Position numbers and translations under genes: made by a program
Shown: positions 27,782 through 36,700 of the stretch, in pieces
How positions within the stretch are numbered: the stretch's first letter is position 1
Layout of the letters: the number at the start of each line of letters is the position of its first letter
Source: Micromonospora sp. CB01531
GTDB lineage: Bacteria > Actinomycetota > Actinomycetes > Mycobacteriales > Micromonosporaceae
Direction of reading: 5' to 3'
Assembly: GCF_001905095.1 (NCBI RefSeq)
Contig: NZ_LWLS01000086.1
Span: 1-61,713 of the forward strand
Length of the DNA stretch: 61,713 nt
Notes under the pieces: generated by a model
Told to the model about the DNA's origin: nothing
Seen by the model: only the letters and a program-made list of their open reading frames with translations
Databases searched by the model: none

Positions 27782-27963
27782 GGTCGCCCGATCCGCCCCC
27801 GCCCGGCACCCGGTCGGTACCCACTCCGACTCTGGCCGACGAGCGGGCGGTCCGCGCCCGCATCACACGAACAGGCGACACGTCCTGGCGTGCCGCCGGC
27901 CGCACGCCTGATCTTCCGGCCCAGCGACGGAGTGGTGCCGTCCGTCCGCGCAGCGCGTGGCGG

Positions 27964-28710
27964 CTAAAGGTCCGCGCAGCCGGTCTCGTCGGGCAGCAGC
28001 GGGCGTGGTGCCACCTGCCACACCTGGCCGGCGTTGCGCCAGCGGGTGTCGGCGCCGGCGGTGGCCGCCTCCCGGCGGATGGTGTCCAGGTCAGCGCCCC
28101 GCAGCACCAGGCAGGTGGCGCCGGCCGCCGTGCCGTCCAAGGGTTCGCCGGCCAACGTCGGCAGCGGCCAGGGCCGGGCCCGCTCGGCGGGATCGGCGGG
28201 CATGGCGACGATCGCCACGGCCGCCGGCTGGTACGGCATCGGCGGGCCGGCGGCATGACCGGCGAGTGCCGCCCGCAGTCGGGCGGCTGCCGGGTTGGTC
28301 CGGGGGAGGGTGACGGTGCGCGACCCGCCGGGCGCGCCGACGACGACCCGGACGACCGGCTCGTCCGGTCCGCCGGCCGCCTGGTCCGACAGCGCGGCCG
28401 CGTCACGGAACAGCTCGCGTACCTCGTCCGGCGGGATCCGGTCTACGCGTAGTTGCGGCCAGCCGGCGGAGGGTTGGGCCGGGACGCTGATCAGCCGGCC
28501 GTCACCGAACAGCGAGAAGCCCGGGGGTACGGCAGCGGTGCCGCCGGGTGGCAGCATGCCGGGCAGCTCGCTCAGCCGCAGCACCAACGCCCCGCCACCG
28601 GTTGGCGGCTCCGGGTCGGTGCCGCCCCGGCCGGCGCAGCCGGTGCTTGTCGCCGCTGTGGCGAGCAGCGCCGGCACGGCGAGCAGCGCCAGGGCTCTGC
28701 CTCGGTGCAT
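27964..28710 (-). CDS. Putative secreted lipoprotein of unknown function
   Basis: This 248-residue protein has the N-terminal signal MHRGRALALLAVPALLATAA followed by a Cys at about 24 in TSTGCAGRG, a plausible though imperfect lipobox. The exported part has no recognised domain; it includes GFSLFGDGRLISVP and RVDRIPPDEVRELFRDAAAL, and ends PDETGCADL. The style is of actinobacterial lipoproteins of unknown role. It is followed upstream (plus side) by hairpins that probably end the metalloprotease transcript, so it likely has its own promoter. Confidence 0.65.
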   Translation of the reverse strand: MHRGRALALLAVPALLATAATSTGCAGRGGTDPEPPTGGGALVLRLSELPGMLPPGGTAAVPPGFSLFGDGRLISVPAQPSAGWPQLRVDRIPPDEVRELFRDAAALSDQAAGGPDEPVVRVVVGAPGGSRTVTLPRTNPAAARLRAALAGHAAGPPMPYQPAAVAIVAMPADPAERARPWPLPTLAGEPLDGTAAGATCLVLRGADLDTIRREAATAGADTRWRNAGQVWQVAPRPLLPDETGCADL

Positions 28711-28740
28711 GGCGGCCTCCCGGGTCGCGGTGGTGCCGGT

Positions 28741-28842
28741 CGGACGCCGCAGCGGCGCCGCCGGTTCCCTGCGGCGTCCGGGCCGGACCTTGGCGCGGCA
28801 CGGACGGTGGTCCGGGGACGCCGTGGTCGGCGCCCCCGGACC
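28741..28842 (-). terminator. Two strong hairpins downstream of the metalloprotease gene
   Basis: GGTCCGGGG (28809-28817) pairs with CCCCGGACC (28834-28842), and CGGACGCCGCAG (28741-28752) pairs with CTGCGGCGTCCG (28769-28780). Both lie between the metalloprotease stop (28869) and the lipoprotein start (28710). GC-rich hairpins without U-tracts are the usual actinobacterial terminator form. Confidence 0.55.
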
Positions 28843-28868
28843 GGTTCATCAGGCAGTCGTCTGGACGG

Positions 28869-31310
28869 TCAGGACCGGGTGAGGGTGTAGTTCCCCGAGC
28901 CCGCCTTGTTGATCACGACGACCCCGTACCAGGCGCTGCGGGCAGGGGTGAAGGTGATCGTCTCGGTCGCGCCGGCCCCGCCGCTCGTGGCGGTCGCCAC
29001 CGCGGCCGACCGCGAGCGGATCCAGGAGCCGGCGTTGGCCGGGTCGCTGTCCAGCACGAACAGCTCCGCGTCCTGGCCGGTGTTGGTGGTCGCCACCGAG
29101 ATGGTGACCGGCACCCCGGCGGTCAGGTAGGTGTCCCGCACCGTGACCACGTTGTTCGTGCCCATGGTGATCGTGCTGCTGCCGGCGTTCAGGACCACGG
29201 TGCCCTGGGCGAGTTCGATCCGGTAGCCACCGCCGCCGGAGTAGTTGACCACCCGCGGGTAGTAGTCACCCAGCGCACGGCGGTTGGAGTCCACCGCGAC
29301 GAAGTCGACGTTGGTGCCGCCCTGGGCGCTGCCGGCCAGGTAGGCGCCCTGTCCCCGGTCGTCCCAGAGCTGCAGGTCGAGGTCGCCCGAGTTGGGCTTG
29401 AGCGCGACCACCGACCAGTAGGGCGACGAGGTCGAGTAGCCGAAGTTGTGCGGCGGAGTCGGCGTCGGGCGGGTCAGCGGGGCGTAGTTGCCCAGCGGGT
29501 CCCGGAACTGGTAGTCGATCGTGTTCTGGTAGACGGACGCGAGGGCGCCGGAGTCGGCCACGTTGAACCCGTCGGCGGCGCGCTGGGCCCAGAAGTCCGC
29601 GAAGTTGACGGAGTTGTGCCGCCGGGAGGTGGTCCAGATGTTCAGCGGGCCCTCCCCGTGCCGGTCCCAGGTCCCCTCGTTGGCGTAGTCGGTGATGTCG
29701 ATCAGGGCGCCGGCGATCCGGCCCTCGGTCGTGTCACCCTCGCCCCAGCCGTTGCCCCAGCTCGGGTTCTCCAGGTTCAGCGAGGCACCGTTCGGCCAGC
29801 GGTAAAACGGGTCGTTGAAGACCGTGGCCGGGAACCACTCGGCCCAACCCTCGGTCCAGGCGCAGCCCGCGGAGCTGGTGCCCGTGATGCTGTGCGGGCT
29901 GCAGTTGGGCGCGGACGGGAAGCTGTCGTTGTACAGGTCGTCCATCACCGCGTGGCCGATCTCGTGCACGACCGTTACCGGCGCGTTCGGGTCGTCCGCG
30001 GCCAGGTGGACCTGGTTGTCGCCGGTGTTGTAGTAGGTGCCGTCGGTCGAGTCCGGGGCCCAGTTGATGACCACCTGCCGGCAGCTCGTGTCGTCCTGGT
30101 CCCAGCAGAGGTTGTTCGGCTTCGGGATCCACAGCCAGGCGTCGTTCGCGGCGTCGAACGCGTGCAGGCCGCGCTGCAGCGCGCCGTCGCCGGCGGTGAG
30201 CGAGCCGAGGTTCAGCGTGCTGCCGGTGGGCACGTCGTTGGTCGTGCCGGTCTGGAAGGACAGCGGGTTGCCGCCACGCTGCACCCGCCACAGCGAGTTC
30301 GAGCTGATGAAGCGGAGGTAGATGTCCGCGGTGCCGCTGTCCGGCCAGCCCTCGACCTGCGAGTCGAAGCAGATGTTGTAGTTGCCGTTGGCGTCGGTCA
30401 CGCCGGTGGCGAGCAGCGAGTCGCCGAAGGTGTCGTCGTCCCAGACCTGCACCTGGAAGTTCATCTGGTTGTGCCAGCTGCCGTTCTGGTCCTGGTAGCT
30501 CCAGTTCCCGGCCACCCGGGTGTCGCACGCCGCCAGCGGGCTGATCGAGGTGAGGCCCTTGGCCGCGGCCTCCGCCCGCGCCTCGCCGGCCACCCGGTCC
30601 ACGCCGACACTGCGCGGCTTCTGCCCCGCCAGCCTGGGCGCGCGTGCCGTGGTGGGCACCGGCTTGGTGGCGTTGTCGCCGGCCGGCGTGGCGTGGCCGA
30701 GCCGGGACAACCCGGGCTTCTCCCCGATGGTCAGGAAGACGTCGTCCTGACCGGCCTGGACGTCCTTGCCGTGCGGCGCGGTGGCCCGCACCTGGATCTG
30801 CACCGGGCCCGCCTTGACCGCGCGGACCACGCCGCTGAACGCGAAGCGGTCATCGGCTCGTAGCGTGCGGGTGGTCCGGGCGACGGAGACCGTTCCGGAC
30901 CGTTCGGGCAGGATGCTCTTGCGATCCTGGACGCCCAGCTCGGCCGGCGTCTGCACCCACTCCAGCTCGGCGGGAAGGGTCACGCTGATCTCGCTCGGTC
31001 CGATCTTGCCCTGGCCGCGCACGGTGACCCGCAGGATCGCCGTCTCGCCCACGGCGGGGGTGCGGTCCAGCTTGGCGTCGACGCCGAGGCAGCTCAGCGT
31101 CTCGTCCTTCAGGCTCTTGCTCGCCGACGGGCGCAGCCCACACGTCTCGCCTCGCGCCAGCTGGTAGGCGGGTGTGGCACGGGCCTTCGCGGCGTCGTTC
31201 GGGTCCGCGGCGTACGCGGGACCACCGCCGGACGCGAGTGCCACCATCGCGCCCGACACGATCACGGCGAGCGCCGCTCGTGCGGGCCTGGTGGCCTTCG
31301 TGCTCAACAT
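28869..31310 (-). CDS. Secreted zinc metalloprotease-like protein (HExxH)
   Basis: This 813-residue protein has a Sec signal peptide (about 1-34, ending ...GGPAYAADPN). About 35-200 is beta-rich, with KIGPSEISVTLPAELEWVQ. A central domain carries HEIGH at 449-453 (VVHEIGHAVMDDLYND), with a downstream Glu/Trp segment TEGWAEWFPATVF that may supply a ligand. The C-terminal 250 residues are beta-sandwich-like and contain LDLQLWDDRGQGAYL and FTPARSAWYGVVVINK, resembling pre-peptidase C-terminal domains. It is probably cell-free or wall-bound. ATG 31310 has GAGAGGAAC upstream; longer in-frame ORF sequence upstream lacks a signal and is rejected. Peptidase family not assigned. Confidence 0.75.
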   Translation of the reverse strand: MLSTKATRPARAALAVIVSGAMVALASGGGPAYAADPNDAAKARATPAYQLARGETCGLRPSASKSLKDETLSCLGVDAKLDRTPAVGETAILRVTVRGQGKIGPSEISVTLPAELEWVQTPAELGVQDRKSILPERSGTVSVARTTRTLRADDRFAFSGVVRAVKAGPVQIQVRATAPHGKDVQAGQDDVFLTIGEKPGLSRLGHATPAGDNATKPVPTTARAPRLAGQKPRSVGVDRVAGEARAEAAAKGLTSISPLAACDTRVAGNWSYQDQNGSWHNQMNFQVQVWDDDTFGDSLLATGVTDANGNYNICFDSQVEGWPDSGTADIYLRFISSNSLWRVQRGGNPLSFQTGTTNDVPTGSTLNLGSLTAGDGALQRGLHAFDAANDAWLWIPKPNNLCWDQDDTSCRQVVINWAPDSTDGTYYNTGDNQVHLAADDPNAPVTVVHEIGHAVMDDLYNDSFPSAPNCSPHSITGTSSAGCAWTEGWAEWFPATVFNDPFYRWPNGASLNLENPSWGNGWGEGDTTEGRIAGALIDITDYANEGTWDRHGEGPLNIWTTSRRHNSVNFADFWAQRAADGFNVADSGALASVYQNTIDYQFRDPLGNYAPLTRPTPTPPHNFGYSTSSPYWSVVALKPNSGDLDLQLWDDRGQGAYLAGSAQGGTNVDFVAVDSNRRALGDYYPRVVNYSGGGGYRIELAQGTVVLNAGSSTITMGTNNVVTVRDTYLTAGVPVTISVATTNTGQDAELFVLDSDPANAGSWIRSRSAAVATATSGGAGATETITFTPARSAWYGVVVINKAGSGNYTLTRS

Positions 31311-32121
31311 TTGTGTTCCTCTCCCTGATGCCGGGCCGTTGTCCGGCCCCGCGTCGACGGGCCATTGGTTGGCCCCGAGTGAGCATCGATATATCCGTGC
31401 CTTTCGGTAAAGCCTTTGACCGGTTGGTGACACGGTGACGGAAGACAATGGACAGAGCTGGTTTACAAACACGACGCATTCGACCGACCGGTGGCCGTGC
31501 TCCGTCCGAACGTCTGATTCGGTGGCGCGTACGCCGGACGTCCGGGGTCGTTTGTCATGTCGGGGACAGTGGTGCGCCGACTCATAGCAGGTCGGCCCGA
31601 CCTCGGCAGCCGTGCGGACGGCCGTGGCGGTGTCGCTCATCGGACGACGCCGTTCGCATTGGCGGGAAATGCGTGGTCGCAATTCGAGAGAGCTGTCGCC
31701 GATAGGCCTTCCGAACGGAAAGTCGGGCGTGGCGCCCGTCGCATTCATGCGGGCCTTCGGGAGGTGAGGACAGTCGGGCGACGAGCAGCGCTCCGTGCAG
31801 AACGGGCAATCGAACAGATAGATGGAGGTCTAAGACCATGTGGTCGGTCAGAGATGCGGCCCGCCCGACCTCCCGCCCCGGCAGTCCGGCCTTGCAGCAC
31901 GACGCGCGGGTGGAGCGCGGTTGCTGGCGCGGATTCAGGAACAAGAGAGCGCCTCGCAGTAACTGAGTGAACACACTCAGCTACTTTTCAGGTGGTGCTG
32001 CTACCTTCCTCGGCCAACGGCATCCATTATGGACGCCGGTGATCTTGTTGCGACACGAGGGTTCGGATGTGGGCCCTTCACGTCCGGGTCGTGTCGTCCG
32101 CTGCCTGATGAGGGAGACGTA
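31311..32121. promoter_or_regulatory. 811-bp intergenic region between divergent genes, with a hairpin
   Basis: No supportable gene is seen; the open frames here lack starts with ribosome sites and are low-quality. The region is less GC-rich near 31370-31460 and 31640-31720, consistent with promoters for the metalloprotease (minus) and Spo0M (plus). CTGAGTG-aaca-CACTCAG at 31963-31980 is a perfect 7-bp stem with tetraloop followed by CTACTTTTC. It could be an operator or a terminator of a short leader transcript. Confidence 0.4.
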
Positions 32122-33195
32122 GTGGTGTTCAAGAAGATGCTGGGCGCGTTCGGGGTGGGCGGACCCAGCGTCGACACGGTTCTGTCCAATCCCAACACCC
32201 GCCCGGGACTGACGCTGGGCGGGCAGGTGAACCTCGTCGGCGGCAGCCACGACGTGCAGATCGACCAGATCACCGTCGGGTTGGTCACCCGGGTGGAGAT
32301 GCAGGGCGCGGGGGAGGAGTACGACGCGTTCGTCGAGTTCCACCGGGTCGGTGTCGCCGGCGGGCTGCTGCTGAGGGAGGGGCAGCACCTGTCGCTGCCG
32401 TTCCAGCTGGTGATGCCCTGGGAGACGCCGGTGACCAGCCTGTACGGGCAGCAGTTGCACGGCATGACCATGGGCCTTCGCACCGAGGTGGCCATCCGCG
32501 GCGCGGTGGACAAGGGCGACCTCGACCCGGTGTACGTACACCCGCTGCCGGTCCAGGAGCGCATCCTCGAGGCATTCGGTCGGCTCGGGTTCCAGTTCAA
32601 GGGAGCCGACCTGGAACGCGGCCACATCTATGGCCTGCACCAGAGCTTGCCCTTCTACCAGGAGATCGAGTACTTCGCCGGCCCGCAGTACGCGCAGGGC
32701 GTCAACGAGGTCGAGCTGACCTTCGTCACCAACGAACACGGTGTCGACGTCGTGCTGGAGTTCGACAAGCGCGGTGGCCTGTTCAGCGGCGGACACGACT
32801 CCTACGGCCGCTACCAGGTCGCCCACGCGGACGCCGACCGGGTCGACTGGACCGCCCAGGTCGACGGATGGGTCCGCCAGGCTCTGGACCAGTACCGCAG
32901 CCTGCACGCCGGCCACGGCTACGGTCAGCCCACCCCCGGGTACGGAACGCCCGGCGGCTACCCGCCGCCCCCGCCGCCGCCCGGCTACGGGCAGCCCACC
33001 TACGGCGCGCCCGGCTATGGCCACCCGGGCGGCCACTACAAGGAGGAGTACCACCACGAGCGGCGCGGCTCCGGCATGGGCGGCGTCGCCGCCGGCCTGG
33101 TCGGCGGCGCGGCGCTCGGCTTCGCTGGCGGCATGATCGCCGAGGAGGTCTTCGACTCGTTCGGCGACGACGAGGAAGGCGGCGACGAGGGCTGA
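32122..33195 (+). CDS. Spo0M-like sporulation-control protein with glycine-zipper tail
   Basis: This 357-residue protein has tandem GTG codons; AGGGAG 5 bases before 32122 sets the start (VVFKKMLGAFGVGGPSVDTV). Residues about 1-245 are the arrestin-like Spo0M domain (GGSHDVQIDQITVGLVTRVE, LPFQLVMPWETPVTSLYGQQ, GFQFKGADLE). A Gly/Tyr/Pro low-complexity linker with GYGQP and GYG repeats (about 272-315) follows, then a charged HHERRGSGMGG and a Gly-Ala zipper GGVAAGLVGGAALGFAGGMI that could insert in or lie on the membrane, and an acidic end. Spo0M-family proteins affect sporulation and cell division; the mechanism is unsettled. Confidence 0.85.
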   Translation: MVFKKMLGAFGVGGPSVDTVLSNPNTRPGLTLGGQVNLVGGSHDVQIDQITVGLVTRVEMQGAGEEYDAFVEFHRVGVAGGLLLREGQHLSLPFQLVMPWETPVTSLYGQQLHGMTMGLRTEVAIRGAVDKGDLDPVYVHPLPVQERILEAFGRLGFQFKGADLERGHIYGLHQSLPFYQEIEYFAGPQYAQGVNEVELTFVTNEHGVDVVLEFDKRGGLFSGGHDSYGRYQVAHADADRVDWTAQVDGWVRQALDQYRSLHAGHGYGQPTPGYGTPGGYPPPPPPPGYGQPTYGAPGYGHPGGHYKEEYHHERRGSGMGGVAAGLVGGAALGFAGGMIAEEVFDSFGDDEEGGDEG

Positions 33196-33202
33196 CCCTG
33201 GT

Positions 33203-33235
33203 GGTGCCCCGAACCGGTCGCCGGGTCGGGGCACC
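33203..33235 (+). terminator. Terminator after spo0M-like gene
   Basis: GGTGCCCCGA (33203-33212) and TCGGGGCACC (33226-33235) form a perfect 10-bp stem with a 13-nt loop, starting 8 bp after the stop codon. Confidence 0.6.
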
Positions 33236-33327
33236 CGTCGGCGTCCTCCGACGGCCGCCGGGGTGGCCACTTGACTGCCCCGGCGATGATCGAGGAAAGC
33301 GGCAATCCGTCGGAAGGCAGGACACTC

Positions 33328-33594
33328 GTGGAAGTCACCGGCATCCTCTCCGCGATCATCATCGGTCTGATCATCGGCGCGCTGGGTCGGCTGGTCGTAC
33401 CCGGCCGGCAGAGCATCCCGATCTGGCTCACGGTGCTCATCGGCGTGGTCGCCGCGGTCCTCGGCACCTTCGTCGCCACGGTGTTGGGCGTGGCGGAGAC
33501 CCGGGGCATCGACTGGATCGAGCTGGCCCTCCAGGTCATCTTCGCGGCGATTGGTGTCTCGATCGCGTCCAACGCCTACGGCCGCGGCCGCTGA
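33328..33594 (+). CDS. GlsB/YeaQ/YmgE-family membrane protein
   Basis: This 88-residue protein has three hydrophobic segments: TGILSAIIIGLIIGALGRLV, WLTVLIGVVAAVLGTFVAT and a third around ALQVIFAAIGVSIASNAYG. LGRLVVPGRQSIPIW matches the family loop G(R/K)LxxPGxQ. GTG 33328 is chosen, with GGAAGGCAGGA upstream; the longer frame to 33271 lacks a site. These transglycosylase-associated or stress membrane proteins have no proven mechanism. It converges on the nuclease gene with a strong hairpin between. Confidence 0.8.
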   Translation: MEVTGILSAIIIGLIIGALGRLVVPGRQSIPIWLTVLIGVVAAVLGTFVATVLGVAETRGIDWIELALQVIFAAIGVSIASNAYGRGR

Positions 33595-33700
33595 ACCATC
33601 CCACTCCGCCGGCCTGCCGTCCCACGGCGGGCCGGCGGTGCGCTGTCGGGCTGCCGCTCACGCCGAAGCGGGCCGCGGCCGGGATGGCCCCGGTAAACGG

Positions 33701-33737
33701 GTCAGCGGCCGGAGCCTGGCAGGCTCCGGCCGCTGAC
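33701..33737. terminator. Bidirectional terminator, 16-bp perfect stem
   Basis: GTCAGCGGCCGGAGCC (33701-33716) is followed by TGGCA and the exact reverse complement GGCTCCGGCCGCTGAC (33722-33737). It lies between the convergent GlsB-like and nuclease genes, 17 bp from the latter's stop. Confidence 0.75.
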
Positions 33738-33754
33738 CGGGGATCACATCCGGA

Positions 33755-36700
33755 CTACAGTCGCGCGCACTGGCCCGTGGCCGAGCCCTTGATCACGTTC
33801 GGCCGGCTGTCGTTCACCGGGGCCGGGGTGTTGCCCGAGCAGCCCAGCGACCCGCTGATGGTGTTCGCGGCGACCACCACCGGCTGGCTGCCGGTGTTGC
33901 TGTTGACCGTGACCGGACCGCTGACCGTGACCGTGTCGATCTGTACCCCACCGGTGCTGCCGGTGATCGACACCGAGCCGCTCACCTTGCCCTTGCTGAT
34001 GCTCAGCCCGCCGGTCGCGCCGGACACCGTCACCGAGCCGGACACGGTGGCGCCGGAGAGGTCGAACAGCACCGGGCGGGTGGCGGACACCGGTCCGCTG
34101 ATGGTGCTGCCGGTGACCACCAGCGAGGCACCCGGGTTGACCGTGACGGAGCCGGAGATCGCGGCGTTCTCCAGGCAGGTCAGGCCAGCGGTGACCACCA
34201 GCGCCTTGCTGTACTTGCCGGTGATCGTCGTGGTGCACTGCGGACCGGCCTGCCCGATCGCCGAACGCGGCTGGGTGTCCGCGGTGACCGGCGAGTTGGC
34301 GGCGAAGTAGCTCACCAGCATGGTGAGGTCGTTGTCGCCGGTGGTCGCCGGGCTGGTGCCCTGACCGAGGGTGGTGAAGTTGTCACCGCCGGCGGCGAGG
34401 AACGAGTTCACCGTGACCCGGTACGTGCCCGACGGGTCGAGCGGCGTGCCGTTGAGCTTGATCGAGGTGATCCGCGAGCCCTTGGGCGCCTCGGGGTTGT
34501 AGGTGTAGCTGAACCCCTTCGAGACACCCAGCCACAGCACCGGGCGGGACGCGCCGTCCGGCTGCCACTGCTCCTCCAGCACCTGCTTGATCTGGGCGCC
34601 GGTGTAGCTCTTGGTGACCACGTCGTTGGCGAACGGCTGGACGGCGAAGGCGTCGGCGTAGGTCACCGTGCCGTCGGTCCGGTACAGCAGGTCGGCCCGC
34701 AGGCCGCCCGGGTTCATGAACGCGATCTGCGCCCCGCCCCGGCCGGCGTCCTTGGTGCCGGCGAGCTGCACGTCGGCGATGAGGTTGCCCAGCGCCGACT
34801 CCTTGCCCCGGTCCTCGTTGCCGTTGGTGTAGGCCCGCTTGACGTCCGCGGTGATCGAACCGAGCTGCTGCTTGCCCAGCTCGGTGGCCTTGGCCTTGGC
34901 GGCGGCCACGATGTCGGCCACCGCCGCGTCCTGCGGCGCGCCGACCACGTCGACCAGCTGCGCGGCGGCGTCGGTCACCGAACCCGTGTTCGGGTCGAAG
35001 GTGAGCGTCACCTTGCCCAGCCGCTTGCCGTAGTCCTCGGCCTGCACCACTGGGCGCAGCTTGTCCGACCCCGGCACCGGGACCTTGAACGCGTACGGCT
35101 GGTGGGTGTGGCCGCTGAAGATTGCGTCGATGGTGGCGTTGACCCGGGTGAACTTGCCGAAGACCGGGTCGTTGGCCAGCGCGTCGGCGGAGTTGATGTT
35201 CTCCGTCGCCGCGCCCTCGTGCGCGAGCAGCACCACCACGTCGGCCTCGCCGTTGTCCGGGTTGCCGTCCTTGAGCTGCCCGGCGACCAGGTTGGCCTCC
35301 GCGATGGGGTCGCGGAAGGTCAGGCCGGCGATGCCGTCCGGGCTGACCAGCGACGCGGTCTGCTCGGTGACGACGCCGACGAAGCCGACCCGGACCTCAC
35401 CCACGGTGCTGACCGAGTAGGCCGGCAGCGCCCGGGTGTCGCCGCGGTAGACGTTGGCGCCGAGGTACGGGAAGTCGGCCCGATCGGACACCCGGCCGGT
35501 GAGGTCGGCGATGCCCTTGTCGAACTCGTGGTTGCCGACCGCGGAGGCGGCCAGCCCGGCGGCGTTCAGGGCGTCGATCGTCGGGGTGTCCCCGTCGATC
35601 GCCGAGATGAACGTGGACGCGCCGATGTTGTCACCCGCGGAGACGAACGCCGTGTTCGGGTTCTGCGCCCGCAGCTGACTCACCAGGCCGGCGAGCTGAG
35701 CGGCGCCGCCGACCGGCTGACCACCGACGGTGGCCGGGGACTCCAGCCGGCCGTGGAAGTCGTTGATGCTCAGCAGCTGCAGGTTGACCGGCTTCGCGCT
35801 GGTGCTGATGCCCACCACGACCGGGTTGTGGTCGCTGGCCCGGTACGGGTTCGCCTCGTAGAAGGCGGCCAGCCCGTCGTACTGGAAGGCGAAGGACTCG
35901 ACGGCGTTGATCTGCCAGACGTCGACCCCGGTGACCCGCGACGCCAGCGACGGCGAGGCGAGGGCGTGGTCGAGCGAGCCGGACTCGCCACCGAAGACGT
36001 AGGTGGCCTTGCCGGTGTCGTTCAGGTCCTTGTACTTGGCCTGGTAGAGGACCTGCATCGGGTCCTCCTGGGTGTAGGCGTTGAAGTCACCTAGCAGCAG
36101 CACGTCGTCGCTGCCGCTGGCGGCCTTGACCCGGTCGACGAAGGCGGTCAGCGCCGTGGCCTGCCGGACCCGGTCGCCGTTCCAGCTGCCCTGGCCGTCA
36201 CCGGAGTCGGCGTTGTCGCCGGTCCCGGTGCCGCTCTTGGACTTGAGGTGGTTGACGATCACGGTGAGGGAGATCTTCCCCGCGGTGAACGTCTGCGCGA
36301 TCGGCTCGCGGGCGTTGAACCACACGCTCTCGTCGTTGACCGAGCGCGACGGCCCCTTCGGCTGGACCTTCGCCGGCTTGAAGATGATCGCCGTGGTGAT
36401 GAAGTCCTGCTGGGCCGCGGCGGGCAGCTCGGCCGGGCTGCGGACGTAGTCCCAGGTGCCCGCGCCGTCTTTGGCGTTGAGCGCGTTGACCAGGCGCTTC
36501 AGCGCCTGCTGCGGGTCGCCTGCGTCGAACCGGACCGAGTTCTCGATCTCCTCGAGCCCCACCACGTCGGCACCCAGGGCGCTGATCGCCGCAACGATCT
36601 TCGCCTCCTGCTTGGCCAGCGCGGCCTCGTTCGCCGCGCCACGGGCGTCCCCGCCGAAGTGGACGAAGTAGTTGAGGACGTTGAAGCTGGCCACCCGCAC

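Noticed and set aside
28869..31748. Extending the metalloprotease start to 31748
   Set aside because: The added 146 residues have no signal peptide, while ATG 31310 has GAGAGGAAC upstream and a clear signal peptide.
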